Below are positions 42,867 through 51,759 of a stretch of 64,000 nt of DNA, piece by piece. Every line of letters starts with the position of its first letter. Positions within the stretch are counted from its first letter, which is position 1. The notes under the pieces are model-generated. The model did not search any database. It saw only the letters and a program-made list of their open reading frames with translations, and had not been told where the DNA came from. The position numbers and the translations under genes were made by a program. Origin of the DNA: Palsa-1447 sp964605835. GTDB taxonomy: Bacteria > Verrucomicrobiota > Verrucomicrobiia > Opitutales > Opitutaceae. Location: the NCBI GenBank assembly GCA_964605835.1, contig CAZSEH010000005.1, positions 1-64,000 of the forward strand, written 5' to 3'.

Positions 42867-43040
42867 TTACAAGCGAATCAGCGCGCTACCGCAGGTCAAG
42901 CCCGCCCCAAAGGAGTTCGGAGGGGCCGCGCCCGTGTTCGGGGAATTGATGCCGGAAGCGGCCATTTGGAGAATCACCAAGCCGATCTGATCGGCCGGGG
43001 ACTCAAGTTGTTCCAGAATTTCTCGGATTGGTTTGTCCAT
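42867..43040 (-). pseudogene. 57-codon ORF with FabH-like C terminus, probable fabH remnant
   Basis: The ORF runs from ATG 43040 to TAA 42867, 38 bp after plsX. Its last 15 residues SFGAGLTCGSALIRL match the C-terminal end of beta-ketoacyl-ACP synthase III (FGGGFTWGSALVRF in E. coli FabH). Just before, PNTGAAPP resembles the catalytic-Asn motif GNTSAAS(V/I)P. The rest (MDKPIREILEQLESPADQIG) does not match. In many bacteria fabH follows plsX, so deletion of most of fabH would explain it. It has a decent ribosome site (AGCAGGA) and could still be translated. Confidence 0.5.
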
Positions 43041-43078
43041 GACGGTGTCCTGCTGGTTCCGCTTCCGGCAGCCGCCGC

Positions 43079-44122
43079 TCAGCCGATCAGTTCGTTGGCC
43101 CGGGCCACGTCGGCCTCGGCCTGGCGATTCAGGTCGGCCTTGATGATTGCGTGGGCGCCCAGGAGCGCGTTCTTGATCCCCTGGCGGTTTGCCGAGCCGT
43201 GGGCCTTCACGACGATGCCGTTCAGGCCGAGGAGGGGAGCGCCGGAGTAGCGGTCCGGGCTGATGCGGTCGCGCAGGGCGCGAAACGCACCCCGGGAGAG
43301 CAGGGCGCCGGCGGCCCTCAGGGGATTGGCCTGGAGTTCGGTGCGCAGGACATCCGAAAAGAAGCGCACAAGGGACTCCCAGCTCTTGATCATGATATTC
43401 CCGACGAACCCGTCGCATACGACGACATCGACATGCTCGGCGAAAACATGGAACCCTTCGATCGGCCCCGCATAGTTGACAAGAGTCCCGATCCGCTTGA
43501 GCAGCTCGCCCGTCTCCGCGATGAGCGCGTTGCCCTTGCCTTCCTCGGTGCCAATGGTCATGAGCCCCACCCGGGGCGAGGCAACTCCCAGCATGACGCG
43601 GGAGTAGTGGCTGCCCAGGATCGCATTGTGAACCAGGTGCTCGGGGCGCGCATCGGGATTTGCACCGGCGTCGACGAGCACAAAATGCCCTCCCTCGCGG
43701 GGGACGACGGCTGCGAGCGCCGGGCGCATCACGCCCTCCAGCGTCCGGAGGCGCAGGGTCCCTGCCGCCATCAGGGCGCCCGTATTTCCGCAGCTGACGA
43801 CCCCGGCGGCTTCACCGGACTTCACGAGCTCGATCGCGCGCACCATCGAGGAATCCTTCTTGCGCTTCAACGCCACCATAGGCTTGTCATCCATCGTGAT
43901 GACTTCGGGCGCGTGGTGAACCGACAGCCGCGGCCCGAGTTTCAGGCCGAACTGCCCGAGAAGGGGAATAAGGGTCGCCTCATTCCCCACGAGCGTCAGC
44001 GGGTTCAGGAGGGCGTTCTCCTGCAGGGCAAGGCGCACGGCAGCCACAACCTCTGCCGGACCACGGTCACCGCCCATGGCGTCAACGGCAATCCGCCCGG
44101 AAACCCCGGAAGACATGGCCAT
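43079..44122 (-). CDS. plsX: Phosphate acyltransferase PlsX
   Basis: PlsX makes acyl-phosphate from acyl-ACP for phospholipid synthesis. The 347-residue protein shows IAVDAMGGDRGPAEVVAAV, HHAPEVITMDDKPMVALKRKK, the GNTGALMAAGTL motif, VLVDAGANPDARPEHL and CDGFVGNIMIKSWESL. Two nearby ATGs (44122 and 44116) could start it. It lies 19 bp after rpmF, the conserved rpmF-plsX order, and is followed by a FabH-like remnant rather than intact fabH. Confidence 0.96.
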   Translation of the reverse strand: MAMSSGVSGRIAVDAMGGDRGPAEVVAAVRLALQENALLNPLTLVGNEATLIPLLGQFGLKLGPRLSVHHAPEVITMDDKPMVALKRKKDSSMVRAIELVKSGEAAGVVSCGNTGALMAAGTLRLRTLEGVMRPALAAVVPREGGHFVLVDAGANPDARPEHLVHNAILGSHYSRVMLGVASPRVGLMTIGTEEGKGNALIAETGELLKRIGTLVNYAGPIEGFHVFAEHVDVVVCDGFVGNIMIKSWESLVRFFSDVLRTELQANPLRAAGALLSRGAFRALRDRISPDRYSGAPLLGLNGIVVKAHGSANRQGIKNALLGAHAIIKADLNRQAEADVARANELIG

Positions 44123-44141
44123 CCGCGACGGCAGTTTGGAA

Positions 44142-44321
44142 TCAGGTCTCTATGCTGAGCACTTGGCGGCCCCGATAAAGGCCGGTTTTCGGGTTCACGC
44201 GGTGGGGCCTGAAAAGGGAGCCGTCTGTTGGGTCGGTGGCGAACTGCGGGGCTTGGAAGGCGTTGGCAGCGCGGCGGTTGGCGCTACGGCGCTTGGACTG
44301 TTTGCGTTTCGGATTGGCCAT
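44142..44321 (-). CDS. rpmF: 50S ribosomal protein L32
   Basis: This 59-residue protein starts MANPKRKQSKRRSANRRAAN and ends YRGRQVLSIET, with the basic N-terminal half and the GxYRGR motif of L32. It has no cysteine, so it is the non-zinc form like E. coli L32. It is followed by plsX as in many genomes. The start ATG 44321 has CTCCCAT-like AGATGGGAG upstream on its strand. YceD (DUF177), often upstream of rpmF, is not here. The 188 bp to trpD, which is divergent, holds no other gene and should contain both promoters. Confidence 0.93.
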   Translation of the reverse strand: MANPKRKQSKRRSANRRAANAFQAPQFATDPTDGSLFRPHRVNPKTGLYRGRQVLSIET

Positions 44322-44509
44322 GGATGGGAGATGTCTTGACCGCCTGCGCGCGGTACGGGCACGCCAGCGAACTGGGATTAAAGGTGACGGATTAAAGGCC
44401 GGTGGCGCATCGGGTCAAGCGCCAACCCCCGACAGCAGGCCAGGGATCGGACGAACCGGCGTAAATTGGATTGCGAAGAATCGGGCGGGAGCTGAGTTAA
44501 GGGAAACGC

Positions 44510-45559
44510 ATGTCCGGCCTCGAAACACTCACCGCGCAGCTAGTCGACGGGAATTCCCTGCGCGCGGAGGATGTGGCGCTTTCCGCGAAGGCCCTTTCCT
44601 CGGGTGAGGTTCCCGACGACGCCAAGGCCGCCTTCCTGACGGCTTTGGCGAAAAAAGGGGAGACCGTGGAGGAGGTGGCTGCCTTTGCGCGGGAGTTTCG
44701 TTCGCGGGCGGTCGATCCCGGGGTTGAGGCGTGGGCCACCGATGCAATTGACCTGGTCGGCACCGGCGGCGATCACGCGGGCGGCTTCAACGTTTCGTCG
44801 CTGGTCGTGCTGGTGGTCGCCTCGGCCGGCATCATTGCAATGAAGCACGGGAACCGCGGAATCACTTCGCGCTGCGGAAGCGCCGACCTGATGGCCGGGC
44901 TCGGAGTCAGGATCGAGGCGCCTCCGGATCTTATTCGCGCTTCGCTGGATACGCTGGGCTTTGCGTTCTTCTTCGCCCCGGCCTACCACCCTTCCTTCAA
45001 GCACATCAACCCGGTTCGAAAGCGGCTCGCCGCGAATGGACAGCGGACGGTCTTCAATATCCTGGGCCCGCTTTTGAATCCGGGCCGCCCCGCTCATATC
45101 ATGCTGGGAGCCTACGCGGCTCCCCTGGTTCCGCGGCTTGCCGCCGCCCTCGATGAACTCGGGACGAAGTCGGGCCTCGCCGTGCATGGCGAGATAGACG
45201 CGACCCACGGGATCGATGAATTGACAACCGCCACGCCGAACCATGTTCGCGGCGTTGGCCGTTTGCGGGACATCGATGCTCGCTGGCGTGCCGAGGATTT
45301 CGGCCTCACTACAGCCCCTTTTTCCGACTTGCTGGGAGGCGATCTGGATCAAAACCTGGCGACCGTTGAGGCCATCCTCTCGGGGAATGGTCCTCGCGGA
45401 TTGGTCGATACGATCGTTCTCAATGCCGCCATCGCGATGTGGATCTGCGGCCGCGTTCCGAACGCGAGGGAGGGTATCGAGCCGGCGCGCGATCTTCTCC
45501 TTGGAGGGGCAGTCCGCCGCAAGATAGCGGCGGCGAAGGAGTTCTTCCAGGAACAATGA
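44510..45559 (+). CDS. trpD: Anthranilate phosphoribosyltransferase
   Basis: TrpD joins anthranilate to PRPP in tryptophan synthesis. The 349-residue protein has the PRPP loop LVGTGGDHAGGFNVSSL, KHGNRGITSRCGSADL for anthranilate binding, and FNILGPLLNPGRP. Family length is normal. The stop overlaps the glmM start in ATGA. No other trp gene is visible, so trpD is separated from a complete operon or stands alone. Confidence 0.95.
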   Translation: MSGLETLTAQLVDGNSLRAEDVALSAKALSSGEVPDDAKAAFLTALAKKGETVEEVAAFAREFRSRAVDPGVEAWATDAIDLVGTGGDHAGGFNVSSLVVLVVASAGIIAMKHGNRGITSRCGSADLMAGLGVRIEAPPDLIRASLDTLGFAFFFAPAYHPSFKHINPVRKRLAANGQRTVFNILGPLLNPGRPAHIMLGAYAAPLVPRLAAALDELGTKSGLAVHGEIDATHGIDELTTATPNHVRGVGRLRDIDARWRAEDFGLTTAPFSDLLGGDLDQNLATVEAILSGNGPRGLVDTIVLNAAIAMWICGRVPNAREGIEPARDLLLGGAVRRKIAAAKEFFQEQ

Positions 45560-46968
45560 ACCGTCTCTATTTTGGAACGGACGGGATTCGAGGGCCATAC
45601 GGTGGACCCATTGTCAACGAAACATTTACCAAACGCATCGGGGTCGCGGTCGCCCGCTGGCTGGACAGGAGGAGTCCTGTCGGCCGGTCCTCGAAGGAAG
45701 TGCTTGTCGGCTGGGATACCCGCTCTTCCGGCAAGTCGCTGGCCGACGCCTTCGCGCTCAGCCTGGCCCGGGATGGCTGGCTTCCGGATCCGCTCGGCGT
45801 TCTTCCCACCCCGGCGATCGCCAGGGCTGTCCTGAAATCGGGCGCGGCCCTCGGGATCGCAATTACAGCGTCGCACAATCCGGCTTCGGACAATGGATTC
45901 AAACTCTTCAGCCGCGACGGCCGGAAGCTGACCGACGCAGAGGAGGCCGAGATTGAGAAACTGCTGCCCGACCTTGGAGGGACGGCCGGCCCGGATTCGG
46001 CTGACAGGGGTGTCGGGGACGGCCGGGTTTCTTGGAAGGCGGCAAGCCGGGACGGATCGGGCCCCCGCCTGGCGTCCGATCCCGGCGCCGGCTACATAGC
46101 GGCGGCACGCGCGATTCTGCCCGCCGGGGCGCTCAAGGGATGGCGTATCGCCCTTGACACAGCCAATGGTGCCACGTGCGCGACCAGCACGGCTGCATTT
46201 CAGGAACTGGGGGCGGAACTGATGGCACTCGGAAACGCCCCGGACGGGTACAACATCAACGCAGGCGTGGGAAGCGAGCATCCGGAGCTGCTTTGCAAGC
46301 GGGTCATTGCCGGCGGGGCGCGACTCGGCGTGGCCCATGACGGCGACGGCGACCGCTGCGTCGTCTGCGACGAGCGGGGTGAACTCCTGGATGGCGATGA
46401 ACTTTTGGGCATTCTGGCCACTCATGCACTCGAACGCGGGACTCTGGCGGCCAAAACCCTGGTCACAACCGTCCAGAGCAATCTCGGGCTCGACGAGGCC
46501 GTGAAGGCCGCAGGCGGGCGCGTGGTGCGCACGCCCGTCGGCGACCGTTATGTCATCGAGGGGATGAGGGCGGAGGGCGCCACGCTCGGCGGGGAATCCT
46601 CCGGTCATGTGATTTTCTCGGAGATCGGTCCAACCGGCGACGGGCTGGTCGCGGCGCTCAAGCTCATCGAAGTCATGCGCGAGACGGGTGAGCCGCTTTC
46701 CCTGCTTCGCCGCAGAATCAGGAGATTTCCGCAGTCGACGGCCGCCCTTTTTATACGCGAGAAAAAACCGCTTTCGGAGCTTTCCGCGCTGTCGGCGGCG
46801 ATAAAGGGAGTGGAGGCGGAATTCGGGTCCCGCGGCCGGGTGCTTGTCCGCTACTCGGGAACCCAATCCATGCTGAGGCTGCTGGTCGAGGGTCCCGACA
46901 CGGGGTCCGTCCGCTCGGGTCTGGACCGATTGATAGCCGCAGCGGGCTGCGACCTCGACCTCATATAG
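45556..46968 (+). CDS. glmM: Phosphoglucosamine mutase
   Basis: GlmM converts glucosamine 6-phosphate to glucosamine 1-phosphate for peptidoglycan and LPS. With the ATG at 45556 (MNRLYFGTDGIRG) it has 470 residues. The phosphoserine is Ser106 in ITASHNPASDNGFK, the metal loop is HDGDGDRCVVCD, the sugar-binding motif GGESSGHVIFSE and the C-terminal phosphate-binding RYSGTQSMLRL. The longer upstream frame overlaps trpD and is rejected. It converges on rpmA with a 9-bp gap. Confidence 0.93.
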   Translation: MNRLYFGTDGIRGPYGGPIVNETFTKRIGVAVARWLDRRSPVGRSSKEVLVGWDTRSSGKSLADAFALSLARDGWLPDPLGVLPTPAIARAVLKSGAALGIAITASHNPASDNGFKLFSRDGRKLTDAEEAEIEKLLPDLGGTAGPDSADRGVGDGRVSWKAASRDGSGPRLASDPGAGYIAAARAILPAGALKGWRIALDTANGATCATSTAAFQELGAELMALGNAPDGYNINAGVGSEHPELLCKRVIAGGARLGVAHDGDGDRCVVCDERGELLDGDELLGILATHALERGTLAAKTLVTTVQSNLGLDEAVKAAGGRVVRTPVGDRYVIEGMRAEGATLGGESSGHVIFSEIGPTGDGLVAALKLIEVMRETGEPLSLLRRRIRRFPQSTAALFIREKKPLSELSALSAAIKGVEAEFGSRGRVLVRYSGTQSMLRLLVEGPDTGSVRSGLDRLIAAAGCDLDLI

Positions 46969-46977
46969 GGCGAAACG

Positions 46978-47226
46978 CTATGCTTGGACGACCACCGATA
47001 CTTTTCGGTGGGCCTTGTCGAACTGGACGACGCCCGGCTTCAGGGCGAAAAGGGTCCAATCGCGGCCGACTCCGACATTCTTTCCCGGATGCAGCTTCGT
47101 GCCGCGCTGGCGGACGATAATGCTGCCGGCGGGTACGGATTGACCGCCAAAAATCTTCACGCCAAGCCGCTGGGAGTGGCTCTCGCGTCCGTTCGTGGAT
47201 GTTCCCTGACCTTTCTTGTGCGCCAT
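46978..47226 (-). CDS. rpmA: 50S ribosomal protein L27
   Basis: The 82-residue protein opens MAHKKGQGTSTNGRESHSQR and has GVKIFGGQSVPAGSIIVRQR and HPGKNVGVGRDWTLFAL, all typical of L27. The N terminus starts directly with the mature MAHKK and shows no Firmicutes-type cleaved leader. It follows rplU by 12 bp, in the conserved rplU-rpmA order. Confidence 0.97.
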   Translation of the reverse strand: MAHKKGQGTSTNGRESHSQRLGVKIFGGQSVPAGSIIVRQRGTKLHPGKNVGVGRDWTLFALKPGVVQFDKAHRKVSVVVQA

Positions 47227-47238
47227 GGCGGTGAGCTC

Positions 47239-47553
47239 CTAAGCTTTGATTGCTTCGATCTTGATTACGGAAAGTTCCTGGCGATGGCCCTGCTTGCGCT
47301 CGTAGCCCTTGCGCTTCTTCTTCTTGAACACGATGACCTTGTCGCCCTTCCTGTTCTCCAGGATCTTGGCCGAGACGATGGCCCCCGCGAGCAGCGGGGT
47401 GCCAATCTTGAAATTCTCGCCTTCGCCGGCTGCAAGCACGTCGGTGATTTCGACGGTCGCGCCCGCCTCCGTGTTCGGATAACGGTTCACCACGAGGATG
47501 TCGCCCTCGGAAACGGTGAACTGCTGGCCCTGTGTCTTGATCATCGCTTTCAT
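47239..47553 (-). CDS. rplU: 50S ribosomal protein L21
   Basis: L21 has 104 residues from the ATG at 47553 (MKAMIKTQGQQFTVSEGDIL), with the conserved VIVFKKKKRKGYERKQGHRQ near the C terminus. An internal ATG at 47544 is a possible alternative start. The upstream 196 bp up to the DUF3108 gene shows no gene and no obvious L21 leader hairpin, and should contain the promoter. Confidence 0.96.
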   Translation of the reverse strand: MKAMIKTQGQQFTVSEGDILVVNRYPNTEAGATVEITDVLAAGEGENFKIGTPLLAGAIVSAKILENRKGDKVIVFKKKKRKGYERKQGHRQELSVIKIEAIKA

Positions 47554-47749
47554 ATGCAAAAGGGGAGAGTTAAGCAGCCGGCTTTGGGGCAAGGCAAGGA
47601 TTAAACCCGCATGCATCACAAAACAGGCAAGTTTGGGCAAAATCTGCCTGAATTTGTGGCGAATGCGACGTTAAACACAAACCGTCAATGCCCGGAAAAC
47701 GCAATCCGGATGTGCCCCTCGCCCGTCCGGGCGGCGAAACCCCGGCGCT

Positions 47750-48550
47750 TCAGGATTCAGGCGGTTGCGCTGCCGCCGCAGTCGGAGGATGGTACGCCGC
47801 CAGGGTGGCAACGCCCGAGCCGACCTTGAATTCGACCCGGAATTGCACGGGCAGCCGCCGCGCATCCTGCGAGATCCACACCTTCACCTTCGAACCGCGC
47901 CTGAACATCCCCTTTGGCGGGGTCTTTTCCATCCGCGGCTCAAGGGCGAGCGCCTTGAATGTGCCGAGCGGCGTCTGCACGATCTCGTAGTCCAACGCAT
48001 GGACGGTCAGCTCGTAAAACTGGTCCTCAAAAAGCACAAGCGCGTCATGGGTTCCGCCCGGGCGCAGTCCCCAGGTGCGGGCCTGAACGAGGCAGGTGAT
48101 CAGATCGGTCGGAAGTCCCGCGGGCATCGAAAGGATGCGCTGCGCTCCCGGGTGGGCGCCGTCCGAGTAGGTCGCCGTCGAATCCGAGTAGGAGAATTTC
48201 ACCGTGTGATGGTCTGCGCGGGTCCGCACGGAGCTGGACTCCTCGAGGGAGACCAGCCGGCCCGTGGGGGGATCGAAAAGCGACTCGGCCCTCGCCTTGA
48301 AGGGAAGAATCAGCCGCGCCAGGCCCCGGGTCTCCGTGCGCGTGACGACGCTCAGAAGCGGAACGGCGCCCGGGCCCCTCGTGGCATGGGCGTCCACGTT
48401 GATTTCGCCGACGCCCGGCAGGATGGCCCAGGCCACCTTGTAGGTGAACGATTCGTTGTCGCCCAGAGCCGCCTGCGGAGCGGCATCGGCAAAGGCGCCC
48501 GCGCTAAGGCCCGCAACCAAAATGGATCGGGGCAGGCGGCGGAAAATCAT
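47750..48550 (-). CDS. DUF3108 domain secreted protein
   Basis: This 266-residue exported protein has a signal peptide from the ATG at 48550 (MIFRRLPRSILVAGLSAGAF). The DUF3108 pattern begins SFTYKVAWAILPGVGEINVD and includes RTETRGLARLILPFKARAES, with FEDQFYELTVHALDYE and KVKVWISQDARRLPVQFRVE near the C terminus. Family members are periplasmic beta-rich proteins of unknown function. It is divergent from uvrA, with 151 bp between starts. Confidence 0.83.
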   Translation of the reverse strand: MIFRRLPRSILVAGLSAGAFADAAPQAALGDNESFTYKVAWAILPGVGEINVDAHATRGPGAVPLLSVVTRTETRGLARLILPFKARAESLFDPPTGRLVSLEESSSVRTRADHHTVKFSYSDSTATYSDGAHPGAQRILSMPAGLPTDLITCLVQARTWGLRPGGTHDALVLFEDQFYELTVHALDYEIVQTPLGTFKALALEPRMEKTPPKGMFRRGSKVKVWISQDARRLPVQFRVEFKVGSGVATLAAYHPPTAAAAQPPES

Positions 48551-48701
48551 TGATTTCCTGTGGGCTGATTGAATTCGCAAGGCGGCAACTCAACTGAAAT
48601 GATGCGGATCCACGACAAAAATCGCGGGCCGCGCGCTGGACGGGGCGCAAATGACCGTTGGCAATTTACGGACACGCTGTCACCTTGCGTGTTCCCGTCC
48701 C

Positions 48702-51611
48702 ATGCAGCCAGCAACCCACATCCACATCAAGGGCGCGCGCGAGCACAACCTGAAGAACCTCGATGTGCGGCTGCCCCGGGGGAAGTTCCTCGTGATCACG
48801 GGGCCAAGCGGGTCGGGCAAGTCTTCGCTCGTTTTCGACACCCTCTACGCCGAGGGGCACCGCAAGTACATGGAAAGCCTTTCGACCCAGGCTCGGCAGG
48901 TCCTCGACCAGCTCAAGCGCCCCGATGTCGATTTCATCCACGGTCTTTCTCCGGTGGTGGCGATTGAGCAGCGCACCGGCGGGGGCTCGCCGCGCAGCAC
49001 GATTGCAACTGCTACCGAGATTGCAGACTATGCCCGGCTGCTTTGGGCGCTTGCCGGCGAGGCGCGCTGCCCGAAGGACGGTGGCCGCGTCATCCAGCGG
49101 TCCCTGGACGACAACGTGATGCGGGTGATGGACGCTTTCGCGGGCGAGCGCATCATGCTTCTCGCCCCGGCGATGCGGGCCAGACCAAGCGTCCTTCGGG
49201 ACGAGCTTCCCCGCCTTCGCCAGCGGGGGTTCCAGAGGGTGAGGATGGACGGGGAGATTCGCGGCCTCGACGAGCCGCACCTAATCCCCGCCGGCACCGC
49301 GCTGGTTGAGGTGGACCTGGTCGTGGATCGCCTTGTGGCTGCGGCCGATCAGCGCGCGCGGCTGGCCGATTCGCTCGAGCTTGCCTTTCGCGAAGGCCGG
49401 GACCGGGCGATCGTGCTCGCCCAGGCGCAGCCGGCCTCCGCCCCGCCGAAAACGGCGGCCGGCCCTGCGGCGGCGTGGCGGGAGATCCGCCTGAGCCAGT
49501 CGCTCGCCTGCGAGGTGTGCGGCGACGTTTTTGACAAGCTGACGCCGCGGCATTTTTCGTTCAACCACAGCGAAGGCGCGTGTCCAACGTGCGGCGGACT
49601 GGGGAGGAAACTGCGTTTTGCGCCCGAACTGGTCGTCCCCGACCCGAAGAAATCCGTGCGCGAGGGAGCGATCAAGCCATGGCGGATCGGAGGCAAAAAT
49701 CTGATCATAAAGCACAATGCGCTGCTGAAGCAGCTCGCCGGGCAGCTTCCCTTTGACGCGGACATTCCCTGGCATGACCTTCCCGAGGAGACCCGCAGCG
49801 GAATCCTTGACGGAGCCGGCGAGAGGCTCTTTTCATTCAAGCTTCGCCGGATGAGGGAGCCCAAGGCGCAGGTGTTTCCGGGCGTTATTGCGGACCTGGA
49901 CGCCAGTTTCCGGATGACCGAAAGCGAGGGATTTCGCGCGCGGCTGACGACCTACATGATCAGCGGAGAGTGTCCTGAATGCCACGGCAGCAGGTTGAAC
50001 GGGCGCAGCAGCGCGGTGAAGGTTGCTGTCGGGGCTGGCGCCACGTGCTCCTTCCCCGAATTCCTTTCCCTCGACGTCGGCGCGGCCCACGACCTGGCGC
50101 GCGCCCTGGTCGCATCGCACGACGAGAACGATCCGCTCCACGACGTCGTCTACGGCATCGAACAGAGGCTTCATTTCCTGCTCGAAACAGGGCTCGGCTA
50201 CCTGACCCTCGACCGCGATTACACGACGCTCTCCGGAGGCGAGGCGCAGCGCGTGCGCCTGGCGACGCAGCTTGGAATGGGCCTCATCGGCGTGATCTAC
50301 GTTCTCGACGAGCCGAGCATCGGGCTGCACCCGCACGACAACGAGCGGCTGCTGTCGCAGCTGCGGGCGCTGCGGGACCGCGGAAACACGGTCGTCGTGG
50401 TCGAGCACGACGAGGAAACCCTGCGGGCCGCCGACGAAATTCTCGAACTGGGGCCCGGGGCCGGAGTCGAAGGCGGGCACCTGCTGTTTCAGGGCTCTCC
50501 GGCTGAATGCGCAGCCCGGCCGCCAAAGGACTCGAGGACGGGGCCCTATCTTGCGCGCCAGATGGAGGTCACCAAGGAGGCCGAGGCGAAATCCCCCGAC
50601 GGGGCGTGGCTCACGATCAGGGAGGCGAGAGAGCACAATCTGCGCGGGATTGACGTCCGGTTTCCAGTCGGCCTGCTCACATGCGTCACCGGGGTCTCCG
50701 GATCGGGCAAGAGCAGTCTCGTCAATGATGTGCTCGCCGCCGCCGCGGCCCGCCGGCTCAACGGGGCGAAGGTTTTGCCGGGGCGTCACCGGCACATCGA
50801 AAACCTTGAGTTCTTTGAGAAGCTGGTCCGCGTGGACCAGGAGCCAATCGGGCGCAGCCCGCGCTCGAATCCCGCCACATTCGTCGGACTGCTCGACGTT
50901 TTGCGCGATTTGTTCGCCCAGGTGCCGCTGGCGAAGGTGCGCGGATACAAGGCCAGCCGTTTTTCATTCAACGTCCGCGGCGGGCGGTGCGAACGGTGCC
51001 AGGGAGACGGGGTGATCAAGCTCGACATGCAGTTCATGGCCGATGCCTACGCCCCCTGCACAAGCTGCGGCGGGCGGCGTTTCAACCGCGAGACCCTGGA
51101 AATTCTTTTCCACGGGCGCTCGATCGCGGATGTCCTGGACATGACCGTGCGGGAGGCCATCGGGCTGTTCCGGAACATCCCGAGGGTGATCGACAAGCTT
51201 TCGACACTCGAGGCGGTGGGACTGGGGTACCTGACCCTCGGCCAGTCGGCGACCACGCTGTCCGGCGGCGAGGCGCAGAGGCTGAAACTGTCGCTGGAAC
51301 TCAGCCGCAGGCAGCAGGGGGCCAACCTGTACATACTCGACGAGCCCACAACGGGGCTTCATTGGGTGGACATCCAGCGGCTGATGGATCTTCTCTTCAA
51401 GTTGAGGGACGCTGGAAACACCCTGATCGTGGTCGAGCACAACCTCGACGTCATACGTCTGGCCGATTGGATCATCGACCTCGGGCCCGGGGGCGGCAAG
51501 AGCGGCGGCGACCTGGTTTTCAGCGGGACCCTGCGCGAACTGGAGAAGGTCGAGGGCTCGTTCACCGCCCAGGCATACAGGCGATGGAAGGAGGCTCCGC
51601 TTGCCTCGTGA
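48702..51611 (+). CDS. uvrA: UvrABC excinuclease subunit A
   Basis: UvrA is the damage-scanning ABC ATPase of nucleotide excision repair. It has 969 residues, near the family size. The first Walker A is GPSGSGKSS at 34-42, with the first zinc module CEVC...CPTC in the middle; signature motifs are TLSGGEAQRVRLATQLG and TLSGGEAQRLKLSLELS. The second Walker A is GVSGSGKSSLVNDVL and the second zinc finger CERC...CTSC. The ATG at 48702 fits; an upstream start at 48651 is unlikely. About 150 bp lies downstream before the next gene, with a small GGCGGAGTCCGCC hairpin. Confidence 0.97.
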   Translation: MQPATHIHIKGAREHNLKNLDVRLPRGKFLVITGPSGSGKSSLVFDTLYAEGHRKYMESLSTQARQVLDQLKRPDVDFIHGLSPVVAIEQRTGGGSPRSTIATATEIADYARLLWALAGEARCPKDGGRVIQRSLDDNVMRVMDAFAGERIMLLAPAMRARPSVLRDELPRLRQRGFQRVRMDGEIRGLDEPHLIPAGTALVEVDLVVDRLVAAADQRARLADSLELAFREGRDRAIVLAQAQPASAPPKTAAGPAAAWREIRLSQSLACEVCGDVFDKLTPRHFSFNHSEGACPTCGGLGRKLRFAPELVVPDPKKSVREGAIKPWRIGGKNLIIKHNALLKQLAGQLPFDADIPWHDLPEETRSGILDGAGERLFSFKLRRMREPKAQVFPGVIADLDASFRMTESEGFRARLTTYMISGECPECHGSRLNGRSSAVKVAVGAGATCSFPEFLSLDVGAAHDLARALVASHDENDPLHDVVYGIEQRLHFLLETGLGYLTLDRDYTTLSGGEAQRVRLATQLGMGLIGVIYVLDEPSIGLHPHDNERLLSQLRALRDRGNTVVVVEHDEETLRAADEILELGPGAGVEGGHLLFQGSPAECAARPPKDSRTGPYLARQMEVTKEAEAKSPDGAWLTIREAREHNLRGIDVRFPVGLLTCVTGVSGSGKSSLVNDVLAAAAARRLNGAKVLPGRHRHIENLEFFEKLVRVDQEPIGRSPRSNPATFVGLLDVLRDLFAQVPLAKVRGYKASRFSFNVRGGRCERCQGDGVIKLDMQFMADAYAPCTSCGGRRFNRETLEILFHGRSIADVLDMTVREAIGLFRNIPRVIDKLSTLEAVGLGYLTLGQSATTLSGGEAQRLKLSLELSRRQQGANLYILDEPTTGLHWVDIQRLMDLLFKLRDAGNTLIVVEHNLDVIRLADWIIDLGPGGGKSGGDLVFSGTLRELEKVEGSFTAQAYRRWKEAPLAS

Positions 51612-51759
51612 CGAACGCGTTACAAACGTCCGCTGTTTTCGATGTGAATGGAGGCGGAGTCCGCCGGAAAAAATGGGACAGGTCTTGCGGTCTGGCCTCG
51701 CAATTGCTTTCATGGGGATGTTCAAAGGGGAAAAAGTCCTCCGATAACCATAGTTCGAC

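Noticed and set aside
43200..44100. Antisense frames over plsX, including a 335-codon plus-strand ORF
   Set aside because: Shadow of plsX; no motif and no ribosome site.
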